From Gymnopus androsaceus JB14 (lineage: Eukaryota > Basidiomycota > Agaricomycetes > Agaricales > Omphalotaceae), in NCBI GenBank assembly GCA_009733575.1, contig ML769431.1, positions 62,001 through 126,000 on the forward strand: 64,000 bases of DNA, given 5' to 3'. The position numbers and the translations under genes are program-made. The notes below the pieces were generated by a model, which worked only from the letters and a program-made list of their open reading frames with translations, was not told where the DNA came from and did no database searches. This document shows positions 33,972-45,149 of the stretch, one piece after another (the stretch's first letter is position 1; each line of letters begins with the position of its first letter).

Positions 33972-36066
33972 ATGACCAGTAAACAGTCCACGTTTTTTCT
34001 CGCAAACTCCTCAATGGACGCCTCCAGCTCTGACAACGAGGCTGACGGCGCCCCCAGACCTCCCAGGAGAAATGCTCGTCGAAGGAGTTCCCTGCAGTAT
34101 GAAGGAGTACCGCAATCTCCACTTTCCCCGCGAGCTCCGCCCTCTTCATTTGCATACCCTTTCCAAGCTTATCCTGGAAATCCTGATCCTCTACCCACCC
34201 GTAGGGCATCTCTCGAGAGTCTTGCAAATGCGCCCAGAAAGTCACTCAACTTTTCCGACGACTCTCATTTCCCTGCCAGTCGTCCAACTTCAGATATTGG
34301 TTCGTCTGCGCATGAAGAACTGGGTCGACCAGTTGCTCCGTTCATGTCAGACTCTGGACATGGCCCCAGTTCATCATCCCAGAATCCGTTGTATCAGGAA
34401 ATTCTGCCGCTGCTACTCTCACTCCCAAAGGTTCCACTCACAACCTGAATGAATCTTCGCGAACCAACAGCATGGTTTTCCGTACACCTTTCCTTTCTCC
34501 CAGTTCCAGGACCTCTTCCATATGGACTCCACCTGCGTATCCTGTACCTTTGGGAGCGAATGGGGCATCTCCTGCTGCGTCAACTACCGCTCTCGGTCTA
34601 TCTGCTCGGAAAGGTGAGTAATGATCGGCGCTGATAGTCGGATTACGACATCAACTCACTATCTATCTCCAGCCAAACCCCCTGCCCGTTCAACCCTCCT
34701 CGCCGAAAAGCTCACCAAAGCTGATAAACCATGGCTCGCAAATCGACAACCTCGCGAGCGTCTCTCAGCCTTCCTGACCTACTTTTGTATCCTACTGGGT
34801 CTCGCAGGTGCCGCTCTTCTCTGCTTCTTCGATCTCCAAGGCCTCCAACTGCTCGACGAGTCCAAGCTGTGCGTCGTCTTTCGAGGACGACTTTAACTCC
34901 GGCTCTCTCGATACATCAATATGGACACGCACTATTGAGCTAGGAGGGTTTGGAACAGGTGAATTCGAGGCCATGACCGGCAAGGATGAGAATCTCAAAG
35001 TCCAGAACGGGAATCTCTATATCATACCGACGCTGACCAGTAACGACATTGGGACGAATCAAATTTTCGATGGGACTACGTATTCCCTCGATGGTTGCAC
35101 CACGTCCAACAAGTCTGCATGTAGCGTCACTTCGAATCGCGAAAACCGGTGTCACGATACCCCCGGTGCAAAGTGCTTTTATCAGTACCAATGGTACTTT
35201 TAGCCTTAAATACGGCCGCATACAGGCGCGTGCCAAGATACCGCGAGGAGACTGGCTATGGCCGAAGAATCTGGATGTTGCCGGTGAATAACACATACGG
35301 AGGAGGTTTTGCGAGTGGCGAGATCGATGTATGTGTTTTGGGATGCTGTTCCCTGCTTATTTTAGCATGGTCTGATTCTTGATTAACAGATAATGGAATC
35401 TCGGGGTAATGACGCCTCGTATCCCGCTCAAGGTTTCAACTATGTCCGGTCGTCCTTGAATTACGGTCCTCTTCCCGAGCTATTCACTCAGCTCGTCGGT
35501 TGGTGGACTCTGAAACGAGGAGGATGGAATGAAGGTGAAACTCTCACCCTTTCCGAGAGTCCATGAACTAATCTCGGTATGCTATCACAGACTTCCACAC
35601 CTACACCCTCGAATGGACAGAAGATTGGATGCGCCTCTATGTCGATTCCCGACTTCAAGCCATGCTCGATTTGTCTCTTCAATCTTCAAAAGACTCATTC
35701 TTTGGACGAGGGAACTATCCTGTCGTAACAGAGGTCCAAGGCGCCGAAGTCCCAGTGACCAATATCTATAACGCTACCTCGAACGCTCCGTTTGACCAAG
35801 ACTTTTATCTCATTGTTTCACTCGCGGCTGGCGCCACGTCGGGATGGTTTCCCGATAATGTTGGAGGGAAGCCTTGGTCGGATGTGGACCCTAATGCGAT
35901 TTTGGCTTTTGCACAAGCACAGGTGAGATCTATTAGCATTACTCGGGTTGTGGGTAGATGCTAATGCGAATGCGGTTGACAGAAAACTTGGAGTGCAACT
36001 TGGCCCTCGAGCGAAGATGATGTTGCGTTGAGAGTTGATTGGGTGAAGATGTGGAAAATGTGCTGA
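33972..36066 (+). CDS. GH16 beta-glucan synthesis-associated protein (Kre6/Skn1 type), four frameshifts
   Basis: Type II membrane protein of the secretory pathway needed for cell-wall beta-1,6-glucan. Exons about 33972-34613, 34673-35328, 35390-35534, 35591-35922 and 35993-36066. A Ser/Pro-rich cytosolic tail is followed by one membrane segment (FCILLGLAGAALLCFF) and the SKN1/GH16 lumenal domain: DDFNSGSLDTSIWTRTIELG, ENLKVQNGNLYIIPTL, VQSAFISTNGTFSLKYG, the catalytic motif GEIDIMESRGND (E-I-D-I-M-E), RSSLNYGPLPE, FHTYTLEWTEDWMRLYVDS, GGTSGWFPDN-like AGATSGWFPDNVGGKPW, and VDWVKMWKMC at the end. The frame breaks at about 34387 (missing base), 34882, 35147 and 35267 (one extra base each). Introns cannot explain these. 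Either a decaying copy or sequence error; the active site is intact. Confidence 0.8.
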
Positions 36067-36610
36067 ACGGACGAATGAACATATACGATTTTGCAAGGAC
36101 TCTTTTTGGACAATCGATTTCTCTCTCTCTCTCTTTTGGGCGCATCTATGACTCTTTCTCGGACCAACCTTCGTCCATCTTTTTGAATATCCTTCCTTAC
36201 ACTGACGCTAGCATACCCCCGTACTTTATACCTACCCTTCTATTTACGCATACACCGTACTCCTACTCCGATGTTGTACATATACTGACGTTTCTGGATT
36301 ATTTGATATGATACAGCTGACATGGACCAGATCTGGGCGAGTGCAATCTTCCTGTTCATTGTCATGTCGCCAACTTGCAACCAAATGCTTAGGAGATCTG
36401 CAGTTTTGAATGATACAACGCAAGATATCGTGATATATGGATGAAACTGTGAATAAGCGAAGTTATAGTCAGTCTGATGTACATAGGAGGGGATGCACGG
36501 TCATTTCAACGCGCGTCAGGTTGATGTCAGTGGATACTGTCATTGAATGCGCCCGCCCAGATCCATGGTGTAACAGTATAACGATCCCACTTACATGGTT
36601 ATCCACAGCA
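36067..36610. other. Intergenic 3' flanks of convergent genes
   Basis: 540 bp holding the 3' ends of the GH16 and ankyrin genes. No structured element noticed beyond a CT-rich tract near 36120. Confidence 0.4.
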
Positions 36611-37258
36611 TTACGACTTGGAGCTAGCCGTTGACCCACTAATGGTCATTTTCGCCACTTGACCCTCCGCATCTTCAATCTCCACTTGGACATCTTGATT
36701 CGGGTCTATCGTGGCCGAGTCCTCTACATCTTCGGTTCCATTTTCTTCCGCTACTGCCTCCTCCAGATTCATCTTTTCAACTAGCCATTTGGCGCCTTCT
36801 TGCCATCCAGCAAGCTCGGCTTCAGCAAGTGGCGAATGGCCTGCGGAGTTTTTGATATCTATCAGATCGATTCCAGGACCAGAAGGGAAGAGCACAAGCT
36901 CCTGGGCGATGGTCAGATGCGAGTTCAGTGACGCCCAGTGTAATGGTGTTGAACCAGCATTATTTGGTGCTGATAGAAGCGATGGGGAGATGAGTGGTAA
37001 TAGAAATTTGAGAACATCTATGAGGCACCTTAGTGCATTCAGTATTCATCTTCAATGACAGAATCAATTGAGATGCGGGGCTTACCAGTGTGCCCATTTC
37101 CACTAATCATATGTAGAACGGTGTTGCCATTGTCATCGCGAATTTCTGACAGTCGATTCAGCACCAAATTTTTGGATGTATGCCTGGACCTCGTCTAGAT
37201 CCCCGTATCGGCAGGAAAGAAATATTTCTTCCTTGTCCTCGTCTGAAGGAATTGGCAT
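36611..37258 (-). CDS. Ankyrin-repeat protein, Yar1-like, one frameshift
   Basis: Short ankyrin protein of about 190 residues. It begins MPIPSDEDKEEIFLSCRYGD, LDEVQAYIQKFG, then EIRDDNGNTVLHMISGNGHT, DVLKFLLPLISPSLLS, NNAGSTPLHWASLNSHLTI and DIKNSAGHSPLAEAELAGW, about three ankyrin repeats, with an acidic tail (EEAVAEENGTEDVEDS). Yeast Yar1 is the chaperone of ribosomal protein uS3 and has the same size and architecture, hence the suggestion. One intron of about 65 nt at 37019-37086. An extra A near 37153 (GAATCGACTGTC) breaks the frame between FGAES and LSEIRDD; otherwise the protein is continuous. Confidence 0.65.
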
Positions 37259-37865
37259 TATGAAGGTAGAAGGTCAAAGCGAATCAAACAAATTTTTTAT
37301 CGGTTCGGGAACCGGTTCCGTCGGCAGGCTAGTCTCGGCAGCTAGTCTGATAATTTCAATGATGCTTATCATCCCGCCATCAAGGCGCGCGACGCTCGCC
37401 CCTCGCTCGCCGAGTTACCCATTTGCTTGCTCCCACCTGGCAGGAAACCATGGAACTACTCCGAGGCGCGTGTCTATCTGAGTAAATATTGCAAAGTAAG
37501 TATTAAGTATGAGAATCACCTAGAGTATGCAGGTTGCAGGCCATACCCGTCCGCCCAGGGTAGACCTATAACCCGTACGGAACCATCACGAAAATCGCAT
37601 GGTCTCAGATGCCAGATGTCCGCATTTGGCGTCGGATTGGAGATTTCTTAACGGTTTGATGGGTTGCTTAGCTATCAAACCTTGCACCGCTCGCGGCTCA
37701 TGTGGAAAAAAAAAAGACCGTACATATATTGCGAGCCTAATCATTCCCCTTGAGGCCTGCTGACACCTTTCCCCGTTACGCCATAGGATACTGCTATACT
37801 TATTCCCATAATTTTCCTCGCCGGCTCGAGCTTTCCCCTCCTTTGCTCCTCCAACGCGTTCAGTC
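37259..37865. other. Intergenic between divergent genes
   Basis: About 600 bp separating the ankyrin gene start from the multi-pass membrane gene start, so both promoters. No gene seen. Confidence 0.4.
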
Positions 37866-39972
37866 ATGTCCCATACGTCTCCCGCAAGTTATTTAGTCTG
37901 GGCAATCCTCTCTTCCATGGTACGGAGTCGATCGGTCCTCTTCGGCTCTGAACCTGGCTAATTTTTAAATAAAGCTCGGTATATTCTTGTTGTACCATCT
38001 CTACTCATTCGATAAGTTCAAGTGTTTGAAGTACGTTTGGAAGAATTCTCGATTACGAATTCAACCCTCAACAGTCGTATTGCAGGTGGAACAATGGCCC
38101 AAATTCTGGAGCTTTCAAGAGAGTTATGACTGTGAGTCTGTCAGCTGTTATCTTAATCCCCTGTCTGAAATTGCTTCGCAGTACTCATATCTATTTAGCG
38201 TACCGTTGATAATAACGTACGCGGTGGGATTTTCAATCATCAAGTATAAGGAGGGGTATGTCGCCCTGGAATTGGAAGGTGGTGAGTCTTGTTCTCTATG
38301 GCACGCACAACAACGCATTCTGACTGATTTCAATAGTAATTCCTATGCCGTATGAGCTTTGGTCGCCACTCTCACAATCGTTTATTTTCCCCTTAACTCT
38401 GTGCTTCACTTTCGCCTGGTCTCTCGAAATGTACGTGGCATTCGAAATATCTCCATTTTCACTCGCAGACTTAATGTGAAATTTCCCATAGGGTCACCCA
38501 TCTGGAAGGTACGTTACGATACCGCTAGCAAACACAATCTTCGATCCTCATTTCCCGTTCGCAGAGCTGTGTTTCTGGCTTTTCCTCGTCAACGCTAACA
38601 CTGGCCAACAAGACTGGTTCCGCAGCTACTATTTCAAAACTTGGATTGTGGGCTCTATAATAGCCGTGATCTATATGCCTCTGGTAACAATCTTTACACG
38701 CGAGAACCCGCTGAGGGTAAGTCGTTGCTTTTCATCACGAGTCCAGCTATTTACACTCAGTTGCGAAACTTCTAGGCCGAGGCATTCACTTTCCTCGCAG
38801 GAAGTTTGGGTAGCTTCTCTCTCACACTGTGGTTCATGCCCATCCTGTAAGTCACCCTGTTACATTGGTCAAGCTGCTGATATTCACGATTGATTGTCAA
38901 GTTGGACCTTCCCGTCCTTTTTGAATAATCTGGTTAGTTCTTAATCTCTATCTACCACCGCCATCAGCTTCTGACTGCCAGTCTTCGAAATCACAGAAAG
39001 CAGAAGGAGTCGATAAAGCCACCATTGTTAGACTCACCAAATTTCACGAGCTGAAATGTGCGTATGTACTCTAATCGTCTGTTCTCCATTGATTAATGTG
39101 TTGATAATTTAGACCATCCGCGTCCTCTGTCGGTACCTCTTCACTGTACCCCTACTCATTCTGGGTGTTGATGGCGTTCGGCCACACCAACACGTCAACG
39201 AGAGTTCATTTGGGACCGGTAATAGAGATATTTTTGCGCTCCTAAACGAAAACTCACCGCAATATTGTTACAGATTTTCTGACTTTCATCGCTGCAGTAG
39301 GTGTCATGATTTCATCTGGGATCACCCTTATCGTAAGTAGTTTTTGATCCCTCCAGACTCAAACAAGTTTTACTTAATTTGTATATCCTAGATCTTCTTC
39401 CCCCGCTCGTATGAAAGCGAAATTGCGGCGCGCGATGCTGCCAGGGATAGAAAACGAATGCGGTCTACCACTCATAGCAGTGTCATGGAAATCCGACCAA
39501 CATCAGATTTCGGAATGTCTAGACACACGTCCTTCTCCAACCACACTCACCAGCCATCTCCTGTGAAGACTCGCTATTCCCTAACCGCTCAAGACTATCC
39601 TTTTGATACCCACGAACTCTCTTTGACACCCCTTTCGGACGATAAAAATAGTGCCGGAGAGGAATATCCTCTCAACAGTCTACCCAAATTCCCAGCGATA
39701 CGACCAAATCGCAAACTCGGAGATGACGTTGAACTAGGGGGAATCGGTTCTCCTTCGCAACCTGAAAGTCTCACAGACGCGAATCTGTCAAGGCTTGCTC
39801 GCTCCTCTTCGGGTGTTAATCCAATGATTCATTCATACACATCACCTATTAGTATGTCTGGTTGCCTTCTACCTTGCTTTCATGTTTGTCTGACTAGCCC
39901 ACGATAGATATGGTGTATGGTGGTGGGAATACGCGTTCGGAATCGTCGCGACTGACGTTCACTCGTCGATAG
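37866..39972 (+). CDS. Multi-pass membrane protein, conserved in basidiomycetes, unknown function
   Basis: About 13 exons by canonical short introns, all in frame. The protein begins MSHTSPASYLVWAILSSM LGIFLLYHLYSFDKF. Seven or eight hydrophobic segments follow, including YSYLFSVPLIITYAVGFSII, IFPLTLCFTFAWSLEM, LCFWLFLVNAN, TWIVGSIIAVIYMPLVTIF, FLAGSLGSFSLTLWFMPIL, LFTVPLLILGVDG and FIAAVGVMISSGITLIIFF. A cytosolic C-terminal tail of about 180 residues is Ser/Pro-rich and probably phosphorylated. The pattern of Glu-Glu-Leu-Cys-Phe-Trp in a helix and the number of spans recalls a fungal seven-helix family that I have seen only as hypothetical; receptor or transporter roles are both open. The final exon (39956 on) ends LTFTRR. 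Confidence 0.65.
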
Positions 39973-40216
39973 CTAATCTTGTTAAAAGAATTTGCAGGTC
40001 GCGAGGCGGTCGTCTTATAAGTTATATTGTGAATTCTGTTAATAATAATTAACTTGCGTTTTCGTCATTCATTTTCAACCGCTCGGGCGTGAAGTAAAGA
40101 CGCGAGAATTGTGGTCCGGCGCAAGAAGATGACTACCCACATTCCCGTATTAACGATACAGGACATCAATGCAATGTTAATTGACAAAATGATACACGCG
40201 ATACAGACGACATGGT

Positions 40217-42375
40217 TCAGAATATCTTCTCGCAATCTTGGATGCCACTACGCATTTTGAGGAGCCCGACCGGTTCATTGCTTGCATTCAACAACTTTCT
40301 CCAGTTCGCATCATACACCGAATCTTCAACTTGCGATTTGGCTACTCCCTCTGCAAAAAGGATGAGCGGTGACAGGTTGACCTCTGAATAACCTCTACTC
40401 ACGAATGCCGAGGTAGGTTTCAATATCCCGTGAACCAAACATTAAATCCAACATTGGCAGCATGTTTTCAGTCGTTTTTCTAGTGCTGTTGTCGAAGTCC
40501 TCTAGCATCTCCTTGATGTACGTCTTACCCTCGCCCTTGTTCAGCCCCATCACTGCCTCAAGGTCTGACCAGATATCATCCAGTCTGAAAACACTAGCTC
40601 CTACGACCTTGAATCTATCTCGTCGGCTTTTGGCCTGGGGAACATATTCGACCTGCTTGAAGACAATGTGAGTGCGGGACCTAGACGGGTCACGCTGCAG
40701 CCCGAGAGCATGGATGAGGCATTCAAGGTTTGCTGGTACGGGGGTGACTCTCCACGTATACCAATCACTTGCTAGCTGCGCCTTATCAGGGACCACTTTG
40801 GCGATACGAGCCAAGTAGGCAGCATGTTCCCTGAGCAATGAGAACGTTATGAACGAGTAAATCAGGACTCAACAATACTTACTTGCAGGATTCTCTGAAG
40901 GTTCAACACTGTATCAGCACTAATCTCAAATTCAACAAGCTGACACCTTACTTGTGATACGGAAAATTCGCAACCTGGCATTCTCTCGAGCTGTGATGCA
41001 TGAGTGGTTCGCCACTAACGTGAGAACATAAAAACCCACCAATAGAAGATATGCTTGCAGCGACTACATTGCGATAACTTGACTTGAGGTTCACGGGCTT
41101 GACAGTGACGACATACTCTGGTCAGGCGAATGTCGGTTTTTGTGGTATGTCGACGGTTGTTTAGCCATTTTTCACCACCCAAGGCAGTGAGGATAGGGTC
41201 CTTCTCGACATCGGTGTCAGTTGTAAAGATTTGGATCAGTGACGAGTCGGGCAGACGATGAGGATTCTTCTTAAACCATTTTACCAGCCATTGTTCACTG
41301 CGTAGAATTAGACCAACATGATATGTAGAGAGAGAGTCCATACGCACTATTCTTGAGCTTTAGCATTGTCACCAAGCCTTTGAAGAACACGCGACAGATA
41401 GATCTTACTCTCAACAAGATATACCATCCCTGCAGCGCCCTTGTCGATATTCTTGTCGTTGATGATATGTGAAAGTGCTTCTTTAGCTTTTGAATCATCG
41501 GTCCTGGATCGGGCAAGAGCTACAGCATGCATGAAGAAAAGGCCACTGGAAACAAATTTAACAATTCTTTTGCAGAGGCACAAGGCCACTTACGGATTTG
41601 TTTTCCACATATCTGCACTTCCCCCTACTTGTTCCTGATCCGCTTCCATTGCAGCACGTAGATGTCGCAGCGCCTCCAGAGGTCTGTCAATTTCAGGTTT
41701 CCTGAATCGATGGCGCGTCAGGATTTCTCGAGAAGCTCAGAAACACACAGGGAATTACAGGGAATGAGTCGCAGCTTTGAATCGTGCATTCGAGGTCTGT
41801 GATGGCTTGAGATCACAAGAATATGATACAACAGTGTTGGAAGGACTCACCATCACGTATCGAGCCTTGTCTGCCATTTTTCCTTGCTGATGGGGCAAAA
41901 TGTGCCCAACTGTCCGAAGTTGAAGCTCGGAACTATCTATGAGAGCACGGATAAACCACTCCAACGCCCAGATACACTGTCCAAGGGTTTCCGGAGGTAC
42001 TAAATGCATTTAAATATACGAGACCATTTTAAATGTAGACCTACAAACCATCTTCGACTTCACAAAAGTAGCTGAACTTGAAAAGATTCGGTAGCATGGT
42101 ATTGTAGATCAGAGCGACGGGCATCGTCCCTATAGATTCTCCTTTGGCATTTCTTCCTTCGTACTGACCAGGAGGCGGAGAGCGCATCAGATGCGTGACT
42201 AGAATTGATTTTTCGTCAGTCGACGTGAATCTGATTCTTATTGTAACTTGCCTTGGGCCGCATCTTTGAGCACCAATTCAAGCTCAGGCAATTTAAATCC
42301 GGCTGGAAGATCTAATCCTTCGAGTTTAGCACGAAGTTTCCCCGTCGGTAGCGTCGCTTTGCTAGGAGTTAACAT
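40217..42375 (-). CDS. MYND zinc-finger protein
   Basis: Begins MLTPSKATLPTGKLRAKLEG at 42375 and runs minus through about ten exons. Helical repeat-like segments occupy the first two thirds (CIWALEWFIRALIDSSELQL, KEALSHIIND, KIYLSRVLQRLGDNAKAQE), resembling TPR helices. Then comes the MYND finger: CRHCQAREPQVKLSQCSRCK, HIFYC, SRECQVANFPYHK. The spacing C-x2-C-x11-C-x2-C fits; the last Cys of the motif is not clear in my splicing. The C-terminal part (ECLIHALGLQRD, RFKVVGASVFRLDDIWSDLE) ends at 40217. MYND fingers bind Pro-rich partners; target unknown. Its first exon is duplicated upstream of P450 copies 2 and 3. Confidence 0.65.
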
Positions 42376-42625
42376 GCTCGAGAGTAGAGAAAAACAGTGC
42401 GCGTCAAAATTTCACCCTATCTCGGATTTACGGCCCGTCGGTGAGGGATCACTGAAACACTACGCGATCCTGCACTGAAAAGTCTTCTGTGATCCGGAGT
42501 TAGCCCAATCCCATTGACCGTCTCGCAGGCTCACATTTAGACTCGCGGCGCCAGTTCCGTTCAGTCGCCACCTATTTCAAATAAATTTGAAATGCGCTTT
42601 GACAGCTTAGTTGGCTCCCGAAGGA

Positions 42626-43522
42626 CTGGGAACCACTTGCAGTCACTAATAGAGTCACAAATTTGTGACTTTAACTTAGCGAAATTTCGCTTCGAGAAAT
42701 CTGAGTTTTTGGTGCGGAACTCTGTCCCCCGCCATGACCCTTATAAAATTATTATGGATGGACTTTTATCATCTCATAGAGTTAGAATATCCATATTGTA
42801 GAGGTATAAGATGAAAAATACATGCATGGGATGAGATATTGCCCAAAATGACACAAAATCGAGCAATGTTGATGTGATTTTTGCCCTAGCAAATCTCGGA
42901 GTAAGTCCAGAAGATATTGTGGGTATTCCGTGATCGAAATTAGCATCTTATCTGAAATAAGAGAGTTTTAGAGCAAGAAAAACCAAATATTGATGCAAAA
43001 ATCACCGAAAATCCAGTATAATGAAGTCAGATGAGGTCGGAACAGGCTTAAAATAAGAAAAATAGACTTACCAGAGTATGGAAAGGTTATATCAAGATTG
43101 AAACAATCCTTCCTTACCTTGACATTGAATGAGAGTGAATATTGTGCTCTTCAGCACCATAAATTGTCAATGATTGAGTCGGAAAGCACTCAATTACCTT
43201 GTATTTATCTGTATGAATTTACCATGATCCAGAGATACAGAATGAAGCATTGAGAACCCAAATTCAGGCTCAATATTACCTGGACAGTACAAGATTGCTG
43301 CCGAATTGCTGCAGCAAGCTCAGTTTACTTAAAAGGGCTGTAAATGGCAATATTTGTGAGCAAGACTCATAAACACTTTATAACTTACCTTTTTGCAGTC
43401 AGGAAGAGGGAGGACAGGCGATTCATGCAGCGTGCGCGCGGTAGTGGTGGGGAGAAATCAAAATTTCGCCAAGTTAAAGTCACAAATTTGTGACCCTACT
43501 AGTGACTGCAAGTGGTGCCCAG
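42626..43522. mobile_element. Non-autonomous TIR element with ends of about 55 bp
   Basis: Left end CCACTTGCAGTCACTA..AG.GTCACAAATTTGTGAC and on through TTTAACTTAGCGAAATTT; the right end is the inverse with few mismatches (AAATTTCGCC-AAGTTAAAGTCACAAATTT...TAGTGACTGCAAGTGG). The outermost paired bases are CTGGG and CCCAG. The 897-bp interior has no coding frame. I could not find a target duplication. It lies between the MYND gene start and P450 copy 1; the matching intervals before copies 2 and 3 lack it. Confidence 0.75.
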
Positions 43523-43945
43523 CCGTTTCCAGAGGAAGCCTCGCGTAGCCGGCTGACCGTTGATCGCATCAACATCTGGAAGCGGGTGGGGACGAGCCTA
43601 GCTCACATTCGACAATTCGTTGCGCACCGCGAGAAAGCAGGACTTTCTATGTGATTCTGTTCGCAAAAGCGATACATATCGCTACTTACTCCAATCTCAC
43701 TGAATGGTGTTAGTTTTCTTAATATCAGTGACACATCTGGATCATTCTATTTGACAACCCCCTTGCTTGAAAACAACCCCCCTTAACAGACAACCCTTTT
43801 GAAGTGCTATTCAGCAACCCTGTCACACATTTTGAAGTGTGACTTTGCTTTTTTTTCTTCAAATATTTATATCCTTGCTTAATTTTGAAAAGTGACAATT
43901 ACATTTACTACTGCCTATTCAAATTATGCCACTACTACTGTGGTA

Positions 43946-44161
43946 CTACAGTGGCGGCGCTTCGGAATGGAACAGGGGTACATAAAGATGCACCCATCTC
44001 CGGCCAATCACTACACATGGTAGTCGCCCAAGTGCTAGATTTTGGTGGGATAGGCACCTAATTCATGCTCACAATTTGTCTGGAGCATAGAGGTACTGTG
44101 AGTACAAAAAAATTGCACATTTTTTCAACCCTTGTTCCATTCCGAAGCACCGCCACTGTAG
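43946..44161. mobile_element. Nested 216-bp TIR element
   Basis: CTACAGTGGCGGCGCTTCGG at the left is inverted at the right as CCGAAGCACCGCCACTGTAG, pairing continues into GAATGGAACA/TGTTCCATTC. TACAGTGGCGG-type ends are seen in hAT-like miniature elements. Lies inside the larger element and is therefore younger. Confidence 0.7.
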
Positions 44162-44599
44162 ATGGCATTGGGTACCTGAGCCTTACATCCTGTTTGTAAT
44201 TCAAGTTCTTTCGTGGTTATGTATCATTTTGAGTGAGAGACTGAGAGTTCACCCATAGTGATGCATCACTGTATCAATAAAACCATAAGTTCATGTAACT
44301 GTAATGCCAGCCTTGGGAACTTAGCCATTTTGTGAATCATAATGCATAACTCCACTCCGGGAAACTCATTTTTTAAGTTCCCACCATAACGCATAACACC
44401 CCAGGAACATACAGTCATATTGATACAGTACAGCCTGGACCTGCCAGTGCACTCGACCAAAACTGGAATTTCATTGGGTCACTGGGCCTGGCAATACATC
44501 AACAATACATTAAGATCATATAAATTGTGAAGTTTACATCCTGCTTCATGTGTTATGTCAACTCCCACTCAAAACAACACAGCATACTTACTTATAGAG

Positions 44600-44770
44600 T
44601 TCCCTGCCAGTAAGGATCTGCACCGTACCATATACGGTAACAGCTGTATAAGAACGGCCATAAAATTTGCAAAATTTTCCCTTTACGGTACGGTATACGG
44701 TACGGGATCTGGCACCCATATACCATATTTTTAGGGTATACGGTACATAAGATCCCAACTTGTAGGGTCC
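44600..44770. repeat. CGGTAC/GTATAC palindromic repeat
   Basis: Packed with CCGTACC, ATACGGTA and GGTATACGG on both strands, with facing GGATCT and AGATCC words. Similar in composition to 9515-9770. Probably another nested non-autonomous element; exact ends unclear. Confidence 0.45.
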
Positions 44771-45105
44771 CGGCCAATGTCAATGATGCAAAAAATCATT
44801 TATTTGGCCATTTGGGACCCACCAGCATGTAGCTGACTGCACTTACTTAGCTGCTGCCCTCACTGCTTGTGGTCATTCCCCCTCTTCATTAAAGAACTCA
44901 ACAAGTCACAACAGCAAATTTTATGAAATACTCAATTTTTACTTATTTGGCATATTTGCAATCTGTGACCATTTGTGACAACAACTGGGTTGCTAAATAA
45001 GCAAAGGGTTGTTTCATGGCAAGGGGGTTGTCAAATAGAATAATCCGACACATCTATCATGTTGTGTATTGGGAACTCCAGGGTCAGACTCCAGGGTCAG
45101 TAACG

Positions 45106-45112
45106 TATAAAT
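45106..45112 (+). promoter_or_regulatory. TATA box of P450 copy 1
   Basis: TATAAATG lies 44 nt before the ATG at 45150. The same TATAAATGTCC context is kept before copy 2 (49376) and copy 3 (53481), unlike the more variable surroundings, supporting a core promoter. Confidence 0.55.
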
Positions 45113-45149
45113 GTCCAGCAATAAACTCTTGTCTTGCGGACATACCAGC

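Larger units (their letters stand above)
43739..45046. mobile_element. MULE-like TIR element, 9-bp target duplication, in P450 copy 1 promoter
   Basis: Ends GGATCATTCTATTTGACAAC... and ...GTTGTCAAATAGAATAATCC are inverted, continuing into CCCCCTTG/CAAGGGGG. GACACATCT flanks both sides (43730-43738 and 45047-45055), a perfect 9-bp target duplication. Copies 2 and 3 of the locus show the empty site with a single CAGTGACATAT. Ends and subterminal sequence are related to the element at 19945. There is no transposase; at least two other elements are nested inside. Confidence 0.85.
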
